Positions 1 to 7,949 of a DNA stretch of 48,590 nucleotides are shown here, one piece after another. How positions within the stretch are numbered: position 1 is the first letter of the stretch; each line of letters begins with the position of its first letter. Source of the stretch: Lachnospiraceae bacterium (GTDB taxonomy: Bacteria; Bacillota; Clostridia; Lachnospirales; Lachnospiraceae); assembly GCA_024695145.1 (NCBI GenBank), contig JAILIS010000040.1:1-48590 (forward strand), written 5' to 3'. The position numbers and the translations under genes were made by a program. The notes under the pieces were generated by a model. It saw nothing but the letters and a program-made list of their open reading frames with translations. It was not told the DNA's origin and made no database searches.

Positions 1-18
1 TGTATTAGCAGAAACCAT
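1..18 (-). CDS. possible start of an unidentified gene running off the left edge
   Basis: On the minus strand an ATG at position 18 opens a frame reading M-V-S-A-N-T before the window ends. It is preceded by a good ribosome binding site, AAAGGAG at 34-28, nine bases upstream of the ATG. It lies directly downstream of the premature end of comEC, in the same direction, so it could be the first gene of an inserted element such as a transposase. Only six codons are visible, so the product cannot be named and the call may be chance. Confidence 0.3.
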
Positions 19-98
19 CTGTGGGTACTCCTTTGAGTTTTGGTTTGGTCGCTAATACTCTAAAGGAACACGGATGGTTTTTCAATTGTAAAAGTACA

Positions 99-1991
99 TC
101 AGAGGTCAGGCATAGTACCCACCTTTATGCCAGAAGCCTCATTTTTTATACGTGTAACGCATGTATCATCCTGCAGTATCTCGATGATGCCGCTTACATG
201 ATCGCTGTCCATATGGGTAAGAAAACAGTATTCAACCTCCGATATCCTGTTTGCTTTGAGCACAGGAAGGATCCTGTATTTTCCGACCTGCTTCACGTCG
301 GTACTGCCACCGTCTATCATACATACCGGGATGCCTGCTCCGAATATTACCGCACAGTCTCCCTGACCTACATCGATATTTCTGATCTCGACCTCATCCT
401 TTGGCCTGAGCATCAGGATCAGGCAGGCTGAAGCTGTAAGGAGCAAAAAAATAACGATCGATAGGATTTCGGTAAGCTTTTTTCGGCGGGAATCGTGAGA
501 AAATTCGATGTTATATGTTATTTTATTGCCGTTTCTCTTGTAATCACATGCGTTATAAAAGGCAAAATACCGACCGGTACGGTCAACGCTCTTTCTCCCG
601 CCTATGTTATTTAATTTTCCGCTCAATGCAAGATTTCCTATAAACACGGCGATGGCAATAATCAGCACATATGTTATTATTTGATATTTCTCCGGTTTTC
701 CGATGAGCAAAATATTTTTTCGGATTTTTGCAGACGTTTCTCCGAGAAGCTCATAAAATGATAAAATATAATGCGTTATCAGTAAAATAACGTATGGTTT
801 TATGCCTAAAAGCCCTGCTGTTATCCCCAAAAAACCCGTAAAAAGTACGAGTCCCATCAATGGTATCACGGCAAGATTGATAACTGTGGACAGTAAGGAG
901 ACCTGCATAAAGCTGTATCCGGTCACCGGGAGCGTCATGATCATTACGGACAGTGTCACACATACGGAACGGCATATATTCAGAACGAGCCTGCCGGCTT
1001 TGTCCGGCAGAGGGAATAACGGTATGATGTGATCCGGGATATAGGAAAACAGAGGATAGATGAGAACTATACCCATAACCGCGCCAAAGGAGAGCAAAAA
1101 GCCTGTATCATATATATAGTACGGATTTTCGAATAGGATCAGAACGGCAGAAACGGCCGCCGCCGATATAAGGTCGTATGACCGCCCGGCCAGGATGGCC
1201 GTCACGGAGAGCAGGAACATGAAAAGTGCACGGATCGTCGATGTGGAAAGACCCGTCATAACGGCATACATTGTGATGACACCGCCGGCGATGACAGAAG
1301 AGAAGCGGACGTCGATACCGAGTTTTTTAAGTATCCTGAGAAGTGCCAGTCCGACGGAAGCTATATGAAGACCGGATAGAGCCAGGACATGGGATATACC
1401 GGCACTTTGATACAGCTCCTTGATCTGTGTATCGAGCTGGGATTTATCGCCGAGCGTCATGGCGGCAACGAGCGCGGCGTCATTTTCGCTCATGTTTTCC
1501 GACAGGATTGCAAAAGACCTCTCTCTCAGCCGCCGAAGACTTTCGGTCAGGCGGTTATACCCTTTTGAAACACCGAGAAGCCGGGCGCGTTTCAGCTGTC
1601 CCTCGTATCCTCTTATCATGTAGTAGCTTCTTGCGTCAAACATTCCTTCGCACCGGGATATGTCAAAGGGCGAAAAAACTCCCGTGACCTCTATCCTTGA
1701 TCCGAGCCTGATAAGATCAGTATGATCCGCGCCGTCATTAAGTTTTATGAGTATTCCTTTTGAATGTGAGGGAAAGTATGCCTTATCTGAATCAAATGAG
1801 ACGTCTTTTAAAAAGACCTGAAATGTGCCGTTCTTTTCCTGCCTGTCAAAGACTTTGCCCGTAACCCTTACAGTAATTCCCGAAGCAGCATCCACGTCCC
1901 ATGAAGGAACAGGAGCCTTGCCCGAGGTTGCGATATATATGATAAGCAGGAAAAACAAACAGATCAGGCATACCGGTCTTCTTACCGGCAT
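99..1991 (-). CDS. comEC: ComEC/Rec2-type DNA uptake channel, C-terminally truncated
   Basis: ComEC forms the inner-membrane channel that takes single-stranded DNA into naturally competent cells. I place the start at 1991, not at the longer upstream frame, because AGAGGTGG sits just ahead of that ATG and a hydrophobic signal-like segment follows. The 630-residue product shows an N-terminal membrane segment, an OB-like soluble region, the competence domain with the hallmark LALSGLHI and many membrane helices, and the beginning of the metallo-beta-lactamase domain (DVGQGDC, then THMDSDH). The frame stops about 25 residues after the metal motif, whereas the family continues for roughly 150 or more, so the nuclease-like domain is incomplete and the gene is probably not fully functional. 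An insertion or deletion near position 100-130 is the simplest explanation. It is transcribed divergently from the acetyltransferase at 2139. Confidence 0.85.
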   Translation of the reverse strand: MPVRRPVCLICLFFLLIIYIATSGKAPVPSWDVDAASGITVRVTGKVFDRQEKNGTFQVFLKDVSFDSDKAYFPSHSKGILIKLNDGADHTDLIRLGSRIEVTGVFSPFDISRCEGMFDARSYYMIRGYEGQLKRARLLGVSKGYNRLTESLRRLRERSFAILSENMSENDAALVAAMTLGDKSQLDTQIKELYQSAGISHVLALSGLHIASVGLALLRILKKLGIDVRFSSVIAGGVITMYAVMTGLSTSTIRALFMFLLSVTAILAGRSYDLISAAAVSAVLILFENPYYIYDTGFLLSFGAVMGIVLIYPLFSYIPDHIIPLFPLPDKAGRLVLNICRSVCVTLSVMIMTLPVTGYSFMQVSLLSTVINLAVIPLMGLVLFTGFLGITAGLLGIKPYVILLITHYILSFYELLGETSAKIRKNILLIGKPEKYQIITYVLIIAIAVFIGNLALSGKLNNIGGRKSVDRTGRYFAFYNACDYKRNGNKITYNIEFSHDSRRKKLTEILSIVIFLLLTASACLILMLRPKDEVEIRNIDVGQGDCAVIFGAGIPVCMIDGGSTDVKQVGKYRILPVLKANRISEVEYCFLTHMDSDHVSGIIEILQDDTCVTRIKNEASGIKVGTMPDL

Positions 1992-2089
1992 AGGCCACCT
2001 CTTTAAATAAGATTGAAATGTGTTCTTATAAGTGTATCCGGAACGGATGACGTTAAGTATAACAGATACCTTCGTCTGCTTCAATGATT

Positions 2090-2119
2090 TTGACAAAGAA
2101 TGAGATGTCAAATTATAAT
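2090..2119 (+). promoter_or_regulatory. sigma-A promoter for the GNAT gene
   Basis: A perfect -35 TTGACA at 2090-2095 and a perfect -10 TATAAT at 2114-2119 are separated by 18 bases. The predicted transcript start near 2126 leaves only about 13 bases before the ATG, so the ribosome binding site (AAAGGAG, 2126-2132) would lie at the very 5' end of the message. Confidence 0.75.
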
Positions 2120-2138
2120 AGGAAAAAAGGAGTCGATA

Positions 2139-3002
2139 ATGGATATAAGGTCCGGATATCAAAATGACGAAAAACTGGGAAAGAGCCTTGAAGATCTCGC
2201 CGGTTCGGTGTTTGGAGCCGATATTAAATACCGTATTTGGGGAAGATACAGACAGGATGAGTACATACCTTATTCCGTCATTGAAAATGATGAAGTTGTT
2301 TCAAACGTCTGTTTAAATGTGTGCAACATCAGATGGAGGGGCAGTATCAGGCATCTTGCAATGCTCGACTGCATCATGACACGTCCCGGTCACCGTAATA
2401 TGGGTTATATGCGCGAGCTTATGAAAAAGGTGACTGACGTTTGTGACCGTTCTTTTGAAGGCACGTTTCTGTATGCCGACAGGAGTATGAGCGGCTTTTG
2501 TGAAAAGTTTTCATATCATGTAAGGGACGAGTGGCAGTACTCCAAGGAAGTTAACATAACATCAAAACAGAACATTCAGAAAATCTCTTTGGATTCGCCG
2601 GAAGAGCGCGGGAGAATAGTTGACATAATGCGCAGACCTGAACAGTACGGCGACAAGATAATGGTCAATAACATGGACCTGTTCATGGACCGGCTGACCG
2701 GGGAATTTTCGGACAGCATATATTATCTGCCGGAGACAGGAAGTTATACCGTGGCACGCATAGATGCCGGTGAACTGAAACTGTACGCAGTATTTTCTGA
2801 TACGAAGGTGAGCCTTTCCGATGTGATAAAGTCATTCGGAGGCGATATCAGATCGGTCGTCCTGGCATTTTCTCCCGAAAACAATACCGGGTTTGAGTGC
2901 AGGAGAAGAGAAGATGACAAAAACGTACTGTTTACCCGCGGGGAGATCTTTGAGAAGACAAAGAACGAGAAGTTTATGTTTCCCGCAATAATTACAGCGT
3001 GA
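2139..3002 (+). CDS. GNAT-family N-acetyltransferase (Eis-like)
   Basis: This 287-residue protein looks like a two-domain GNAT acetyltransferase of the Eis-like group, which transfers acetyl from acetyl-CoA to an amine. The substrate cannot be told from the sequence. The acetyl-CoA loop is visible at about residues 85-100 (RPGHRNMGYMREL, resembling the R-x-x-G-x-G/M pattern) after a beta strand MLDCIMT. The C-terminal half is the less conserved region typical of long members. The start at 2139 is chosen over an in-frame ATG at 2100 because AAAAGGAG lies directly upstream and because 2100 lies inside the promoter. It stands alone under a strong promoter, divergent from comEC. Confidence 0.8.
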   Translation: MDIRSGYQNDEKLGKSLEDLAGSVFGADIKYRIWGRYRQDEYIPYSVIENDEVVSNVCLNVCNIRWRGSIRHLAMLDCIMTRPGHRNMGYMRELMKKVTDVCDRSFEGTFLYADRSMSGFCEKFSYHVRDEWQYSKEVNITSKQNIQKISLDSPEERGRIVDIMRRPEQYGDKIMVNNMDLFMDRLTGEFSDSIYYLPETGSYTVARIDAGELKLYAVFSDTKVSLSDVIKSFGGDIRSVVLAFSPENNTGFECRRREDDKNVLFTRGEIFEKTKNEKFMFPAIITA

Positions 3003-3012
3003 TAAGGAACAC

Positions 3013-3041
3013 TTGTATTTTAATACAACATATGGTATCCT
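3013..3041 (+). promoter_or_regulatory. palindrome and possible promoter before the J-domain gene
   Basis: TTGTATT (3013-3019) and AATACAA (3022-3028) form a perfect inverted repeat with a two-base spacer. TTGTAT can also serve as a -35, with TATCCT at 3036-3041 as a weak -10 at 17 bases. An operator overlapping the promoter is possible but is inference only. Confidence 0.4.
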
Positions 3042-3113
3042 TTTATTTGTGATGCACATTTAATGGTGCGCCGCGCAGGGGAATATAAACATCATCATAT
3101 GAGGGAAGTTATC

Positions 3114-3668
3114 ATGAATCTAGAGGAGATCCTGGAAAGACTTGAGTCCGCCGGTGAAGGTGAGCTTCAGGAACTTAAGGTGTGGTTGTTCAAAGAGAGC
3201 ATCAGGCTCAGCAATGAGAGACACGACCTTGAGATGGAAAGAAGAGATTTTCTGAATGAGCGGGAGAATACCCGTGAAGAAAATCGCAGATATGAAGAGC
3301 ATCTGGCACTTAGAGGCAGACAGCTCCGCAGAGAAGAAGAGCTTATAGCCGGCAAGCATGAGATTATTAAAAATGCTTTTGCCGAGCTCGATATTGACAG
3401 ACAGGCATTATATGCCAGGGAAGCTGCCGTAAGAGAGCGCGAAGTCGAACTTGCGGGCAGATATCAGGTCGGCAGTCAGGAAGTCAACGACGTTCTTTTC
3501 AGAGGCGCGGATAATATTCTTTTGTTAAAGAAACGATACAAGGATCTGATGAAGATGTTCCATCCGGACTGTCCCGGAGGCGATGCCGAAATGGTCAAAT
3601 CGCTCAATGCAACATATGACAGACTGGTTGGGGAATGTGATTCGGTCGGATACAGAAGGCGCGCCTAG
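3114..3668 (+). CDS. coiled-coil protein with a C-terminal J-domain
   Basis: The 184-residue product begins with about 120 residues of charged, heptad-rich sequence (many E, R, K and L) predicted to form a long coiled coil. It ends with a region resembling helices II-III of a DnaJ J-domain: LKKRYKDLMKMFHPD followed by an alternating acidic stretch and NATYDRL. The HPD tripeptide that stimulates Hsp70 ATPase is intact. Position is unusual, since J-domains of classical DnaJ are N-terminal and no Gly/Phe or zinc region is present. It is therefore a J-domain-like co-chaperone candidate whose coiled coil may bring a client or partner to DnaK; the partner is unknown. The start at 3114 follows GAGGGAAG; the upstream in-frame ATG at 3063 has no clear ribosome site. 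Its stop codon lies within a terminator hairpin. Confidence 0.75.
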   Translation: MNLEEILERLESAGEGELQELKVWLFKESIRLSNERHDLEMERRDFLNERENTREENRRYEEHLALRGRQLRREEELIAGKHEIIKNAFAELDIDRQALYAREAAVREREVELAGRYQVGSQEVNDVLFRGADNILLLKKRYKDLMKMFHPDCPGGDAEMVKSLNATYDRLVGECDSVGYRRRA

Positions 3669-3683
3669 CGCCTTCTGTTTTTT
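3653..3683 (+). terminator. Rho-independent terminator overlapping a stop codon
   Basis: CAGAAGGCGC (3653-3662) pairs perfectly with GCGCCTTCTG (3668-3677) around a five-base loop, followed by six Ts. The TAG stop of the J-domain gene (3666-3668) falls in the loop and stem, so the last codons double as the terminator. Confidence 0.9.
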
Positions 3684-3726
3684 ATACGCAGATAAATAAT
3701 GCAGAAGATGCAGTAAGGAGGGCCGT

Positions 3727-5040
3727 ATGCGAGCCTATATTCTTCCTCATCCGCCCATAGCGGTACCCGAGGTGGGCGGCGATGAGATCAAAAAGATAGA
3801 GATGTCCGAAAGATCCTTTGCCGAAGCGGCTGAGGATATAGCCGGCTATGATCCCGAGACCATAGTCATAATATCCCCGCACAGCGTTATGTACAGCGAT
3901 GCCTTTTATATCGCAAAAGGCCCCGGCGGTGAAGGGAATCTTGCGAGGTTTAATGCACCCCGTCCTAACGTTTATTACGAGTATGACACGGAACTGTGTG
4001 ACGAGATAGCACAGCTTTGTAAAGAGTATCACATTCCCGTGGCGTATTCCGAGGAAGGGAGCAGGGTCATAGATCACGGGGCCGTGGTCCCGCTGTATTT
4101 TATCAATCAAAAGTACCGGATGAAGGACCGCGCTCCGTACAGGATCGTCAGGATATCGCCGAGCTTTCTTTCCGACAGCGTTCTTTACGATATGGGATAT
4201 CTTATCGAAAGAGCGATAGCGCATGTGGGCAGGCGTGCCGTTATAATAGCCAGCGGGGATCTGTCGCATAAACTGAAATCGGACGGCCCTTACGGATTTG
4301 TAAAAGAAGGACCGTTGTTTGATATAGCCGTAACAGATGTTATGAAAAGCGGAAAGCTTGAGGATTTCACATCGATCGACAAGAAGGTGAACGACCTTTC
4401 AGCAAACTGCGGATATCCCGGATTTGTCATGCTTGCAGGGGCACTGCAGGACTATAAAATAACACCCAGATTCTTATCTTACGAAGGACCTTTCGGTGTC
4501 GGATACGGATTCTGTATATTTGAATGTGAGAACTGGTATGTCAGACTGGCAAAATCATCCCTTGAAAAGTATATAAGGACGCATTCAAAGCTTTCAAAGG
4601 AAGAGATGGAGGAATATCCCGATTTTCTCCGTAAGGAGAAGGCGGGTGTATTTGTATGTATCAAGAAGAAGGGACAGCTTCGCGGCTGTATCGGGACCAT
4701 CCTGCCGTCATATGACGATACGCTTGAGGAGACCGTGGCGCTGGCAATAAGCGCGGGAACAAACGATCCGAGATTTCCCGAGGTTACCGAAAAGGAACTG
4801 CCGGACCTTGTATATACGGTTGATGTTATGGGTACTCCCGAAAAAGCCGAAAGGGACCAGCTCGATGTCAGGAAATACGGAGTCATCGTCACGGCCGGCT
4901 GGAAAAGAGGACTGCTCCTTCCGAATCTCGAGGGGGTCGATACGGTGGACGAACAGCTCGAGATATCATGCAGAAAAGGCGGTATATCGCCGGCCGAGGA
5001 TTACAAGATCGAAAGATTTATCGTGGAAAGGCATACATGA
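3727..5040 (+). CDS. AmmeMemoRadiSam protein: MEMO-like and AMMECR1 domain fusion
   Basis: This 437-residue protein fuses a MEMO1-like domain (about residues 1-265, related to the LigB class III extradiol dioxygenases) to an AMMECR1 domain (about 275-437). Candidate metal ligands of the MEMO part are His52 in SPHSVM, His117 in IDHGAVVPL and the His of SGDLSH near 180. The AMMECR1 signature LRGCIG is at about 318-323. The next gene, overlapping by four bases, encodes the radical SAM partner, so all three elements that give the AmmeMemoRadiSam set its name are here. The set is widespread in anaerobes and archaea; I do not know a firmly established reaction for it. The start follows AAGGAGGG with good spacing, just after a terminator, so this gene probably opens the operon. 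Confidence 0.9.
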   Translation: MRAYILPHPPIAVPEVGGDEIKKIEMSERSFAEAAEDIAGYDPETIVIISPHSVMYSDAFYIAKGPGGEGNLARFNAPRPNVYYEYDTELCDEIAQLCKEYHIPVAYSEEGSRVIDHGAVVPLYFINQKYRMKDRAPYRIVRISPSFLSDSVLYDMGYLIERAIAHVGRRAVIIASGDLSHKLKSDGPYGFVKEGPLFDIAVTDVMKSGKLEDFTSIDKKVNDLSANCGYPGFVMLAGALQDYKITPRFLSYEGPFGVGYGFCIFECENWYVRLAKSSLEKYIRTHSKLSKEEMEEYPDFLRKEKAGVFVCIKKKGQLRGCIGTILPSYDDTLEETVALAISAGTNDPRFPEVTEKELPDLVYTVDVMGTPEKAERDQLDVRKYGVIVTAGWKRGLLLPNLEGVDTVDEQLEISCRKGGISPAEDYKIERFIVERHT

Positions 5041-5852
5041 TCTGCAATAACTGTTCCCACAACTGCGATCTGTCGGAAGGACAGGCTGGAAAATGCCATG
5101 CCAGAAGAGCCGTGTCGGGGAAGATCGTATGCGATAACTACGGTGCCGTCACGTCAATGGCACTTGATCCCGTCGAAAAGAAACCCCTGGCTATGTTTTA
5201 CCCGGGAAAAAAGATATTGTCGATAGGCTCATTTGGGTGTAACATGCACTGTATGTGGTGTCAGAACGATTCCATATCCCGCGGATATGTAAGGGCTGAT
5301 CACCTTACGCCCGAAGAGGTTGTAATGTATGCCGAAAATACCGTTTCGCGGGGAAATATAGGGATCGCCTATACTTATAACGAGCCGTCGGTCGGATACG
5401 AGTTTGTCCGGGACTGCGCCGTGCTTGCAAAAAAACATGATCTTATAAATGTGGCGGTCACTAACGGTATGCTTGAAAGAGAGCGATTTGACGCGCTTTC
5501 GGAGTATATCGATGCCTATAATATAGATCTCAAAACGGGCGATGAGAAAAGATACAGATCCATCGGCGGAGATCTTGAACTGATCTGTTCAAATATTAAA
5601 AGTGCTTACCGTAGCGGCCGTCACGTGGAGCTTACGACACTCGTGGTTCCTTCGTTTAATGATGATGAGGATGATCTTAGGCGTATCGTCCGGTTTATAA
5701 GTGATATCGATCCGGATATCCCGCTGCATATCACAAGGTTCTTTCCGGCGGGCGATATGCGGGACGTATCTCCTACAAAGCTTGAGACGCTGTATTCATT
5801 CAGGGACATTGCAAAATGCAGTTTAAAGAACGTTTTTCTCGGAAATGTATAA
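5037..5852 (+). CDS. AmmeMemoRadiSam system radical SAM enzyme
   Basis: The 271-residue product is a radical SAM protein of the group related to pyruvate-formate-lyase activating enzymes. The [4Fe-4S] cluster motif C-x3-C-x2-C is at Cys68, Cys72 and Cys75 (CNMHCMWC). The N-terminus carries further cysteines (CNNCSHNC and a later CHA), typical of this subfamily. YTYNEPS and the HITRFFPA segment are conserved features of the SAM-binding barrel. The ATG at 5037 overlaps the TGA of the MEMO-AMMECR1 gene (ATGA), indicating translational coupling. A longer in-frame ATG at 4968 lies deep inside the upstream gene and is not supported. It presumably uses S-adenosylmethionine to make a 5'-deoxyadenosyl radical; its substrate is not evident here. 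Confidence 0.9.
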   Translation: MICNNCSHNCDLSEGQAGKCHARRAVSGKIVCDNYGAVTSMALDPVEKKPLAMFYPGKKILSIGSFGCNMHCMWCQNDSISRGYVRADHLTPEEVVMYAENTVSRGNIGIAYTYNEPSVGYEFVRDCAVLAKKHDLINVAVTNGMLERERFDALSEYIDAYNIDLKTGDEKRYRSIGGDLELICSNIKSAYRSGRHVELTTLVVPSFNDDEDDLRRIVRFISDIDPDIPLHITRFFPAGDMRDVSPTKLETLYSFRDIAKCSLKNVFLGNV

Positions 5853-6844
5853 CGGGTATGCTGAGGACGACTGCTCTTACGGCGGCAGCCCTGGTGATCT
5901 TTACGCTTAACGTACAGGCAGAGGATCTTTTGGAATCCGATCCCGTGGAAGAGTTTCTCTCACAGTCCGCGTTTGTCGGCAATTCTGTCGGAGAGGGCCT
6001 TACGATGTATAACGATCACAAGAAAAAGGAACCCCTCGGAAATGCCACGATGCTGACAAGAGTGAGCTATTCCTTCTATGCGGACAGAACAGCGGCAGCC
6101 CGTTTTCTTCCGGTCTTTGCCGGCACTCCGATGCAGGCGAAGAAGGCGATACAGCAGTGCGGTGCGAGATATGCGTTCATATGTATGGGAACCAACGATC
6201 TGGTGGGATCACCCGGGGCATCTTCGGCATACGAGCAGTATCTTGACTATCTTGCCGGTATAAGAGAAATAAATCCCGAGGTTACGATCTTTATCGAGAG
6301 TTGCACGCCAACGAGACCCGGAAGTAATGTAAACAATGAAAAAGTCACCGAGTTTAACGCGATGATGAGGACGTACTGCGATACGGCAGAAAACACGTAT
6401 TATGTCGATATCGCAACTCCTCTTACGGACGAGAGCGGATATCTGGCGTCATCGTTTTCATCGGACGGAAGTGTTCATCTGACAAACACTGCCTATGCGG
6501 TATGGGCGGACAGCATCCGTGCATTTATCGCATCCTTCCTTGCAGCCGAAAAGGAGGCCATAGCGGCACAAAATGAGCTGGAACGCCAAAAGGCTCACGA
6601 GAACTATGTTGCCAATATGAAAGAGATGGAAGCGAAAAAGAGCAGTGCGCGTGCCGAGAGGATCACGGCAGAAAGAAAGGCCGAAGAAGCGGAGCGCGCA
6701 AAGAAGCATTACCGGCTGCTCAACGTCCCGGACGAAGTGTCCATCATGAAGGAGGCTGTTGCGAAAGTGAAGCAGGATCGATCTGGGCCAGGCAGTATTC
6801 TACAACATCAGGAAGCCGGCTTGATCTCCAGTCTTGGCGAGTGA
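5816..6844 (+). CDS. secreted SGNH/GDSL-type hydrolase-like protein
   Basis: The 342-residue protein begins with a signal peptide (hydrophobic run near residues 17-32, then VQAED) and continues with an SGNH-hydrolase fold: FVGNSVGEG near residue 50 (Asn-Ser in place of the usual Asp-Ser), MGTNDL at about 125 as block III, and DGSVHLT near 222 as the Asp-x-x-His block. This suggests an esterase or O-deacetylase acting outside the membrane, perhaps on cell-wall polysaccharide, but the altered first block makes activity uncertain. Residues from about 240 to 305 are a highly charged coiled coil (EKEAIAAQNELERQ, EAKKSSARAER). The start overlaps the radical SAM gene by 37 bases without a clear ribosome site; ATG 5858 (residue 15) is the alternative and still leaves a signal peptide. 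The 3' end overlaps capA on the other strand by 101 bases. Confidence 0.75.
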   Translation: MQFKERFSRKCITGMLRTTALTAAALVIFTLNVQAEDLLESDPVEEFLSQSAFVGNSVGEGLTMYNDHKKKEPLGNATMLTRVSYSFYADRTAAARFLPVFAGTPMQAKKAIQQCGARYAFICMGTNDLVGSPGASSAYEQYLDYLAGIREINPEVTIFIESCTPTRPGSNVNNEKVTEFNAMMRTYCDTAENTYYVDIATPLTDESGYLASSFSSDGSVHLTNTAYAVWADSIRAFIASFLAAEKEAIAAQNELERQKAHENYVANMKEMEAKKSSARAERITAERKAEEAERAKKHYRLLNVPDEVSIMKEAVAKVKQDRSGPGSILQHQEAGLISSLGE

Positions 6845-7943
6845 CTTCAAGCGACAGCGGATATATTATCTGCATATCAAGAGTTTCCCCGGGAACACGG
6901 CCGCTGCGAAGCGGTTCATAAAAGTTTTTTACAAAATCATCTTCAGTTGCGCTGCCATATTCATCCGGCTTCAGATATCGAAGCTGTTTTTTTGTATTTT
7001 CTATGAGTACTTTTGCCGCAAGGGAGCGTAACAGTTTATATTCTTTTTCATCAACGTGCGTAAATATCGCGGGAGCCGGACATGATATGATGTGCTCGCT
7101 CGTCCTGTCAACCTTTATACCCATGTGCTCAAATGTAAACGTCTCTTCCGTAAAGTTCAGCTTTAACAGGATACCGTACTCGGTACCGAACTGGCTGCGC
7201 TGGTAATCCGTGTCGAATATAAAGTTTCCGAGAGAATAGAATATGGCTTTGTTGTCAAAGAGTTCGTAGTTGTTCACTACATGAGGGTGATGGGCTATAA
7301 CGATATCGGCGCCCATATCGAGATAGGATATGTAGCGGTCTCTTGTGTAAGGAGAAGGCAGTGCCGTGAATTCCTCACCGGCATGGGCTGATATGATGCA
7401 GTATCTGCATGTTTTTTTGATGCTGTCTATCTGTTTTCTGATCAGATCAAGATCGCTCCAAGAAAAACAGCCGGCATGATCATCACCTGCTTTTCTGCAG
7501 GCGCGCTGGTAGCCGACTCCTATCATTCCGATGCCGCCCGCCTCATTCAGTATGACGGGAGACGATGCACCGGCAATATCCAGCCCGGCCCCGAATGCGG
7601 TCGCATTACATTCTTTTGCGTATTCGAGAGTCGATCTGATGCCGTTTTCACCGGCATCCATTATGTGGTTGTTGCATATATTCCAGATATCCGCACCTAT
7701 ACCGGCAAGAAAGTGCCGCACATTCGGATCCATGCTGTGTAAAAGAGCGGCAACGGAGTTTTCTTTTTTTTCATAAGCCCCGTCATACAGGGGACCTTCC
7801 ACGTTGACGATCAGATGACTGCCGCTTTTCAAAAAGGAAGCAACATCGGATGACAAAAGGGCAGGATCGCTCCATTTGTCTTTCATGTATTTGTCGAATC
7901 CGATATCTCCGGTAAAAACTAGGCTTGTGGTCTTTGTGGTCAT
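6744..7943 (-). CDS. CapA-family (PGA_cap) metallophosphatase-like protein
   Basis: The 399-residue product belongs to the CapA/PgsA family named after poly-gamma-glutamate capsule synthesis, built on a calcineurin-like phosphoesterase fold. Visible family motifs in order are FTGDIGFD (about residue 10), NVEGPL (about 47), CNNHIMD (about 91), SAHAGEEF (about 185), IAHHPHVV (about 214) and YSLGNFIFD (about 236). No signal peptide or N-terminal membrane segment is visible, unlike classical CapA, so it is probably cytoplasmic. It lies six bases after murD and is surely co-transcribed with it, which hints at a cell-envelope or D-glutamate-related role, though capsule genes are absent. Its last 101 bases overlap the SGNH gene convergently. 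Confidence 0.85.
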   Translation of the reverse strand: MTTKTTSLVFTGDIGFDKYMKDKWSDPALLSSDVASFLKSGSHLIVNVEGPLYDGAYEKKENSVAALLHSMDPNVRHFLAGIGADIWNICNNHIMDAGENGIRSTLEYAKECNATAFGAGLDIAGASSPVILNEAGGIGMIGVGYQRACRKAGDDHAGCFSWSDLDLIRKQIDSIKKTCRYCIISAHAGEEFTALPSPYTRDRYISYLDMGADIVIAHHPHVVNNYELFDNKAIFYSLGNFIFDTDYQRSQFGTEYGILLKLNFTEETFTFEHMGIKVDRTSEHIISCPAPAIFTHVDEKEYKLLRSLAAKVLIENTKKQLRYLKPDEYGSATEDDFVKNFYEPLRSGRVPGETLDMQIIYPLSLEVTRQDWRSSRLPDVVEYCLAQIDPASLSQQPPS

Positions 7944-7949
7944 TATCTT

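Noticed and set aside
21..431. 136-residue plus-strand frame over the end of comEC
   Set aside because: It is antisense to comEC codons for most of its length, has no ribosome site and no recognisable motif.
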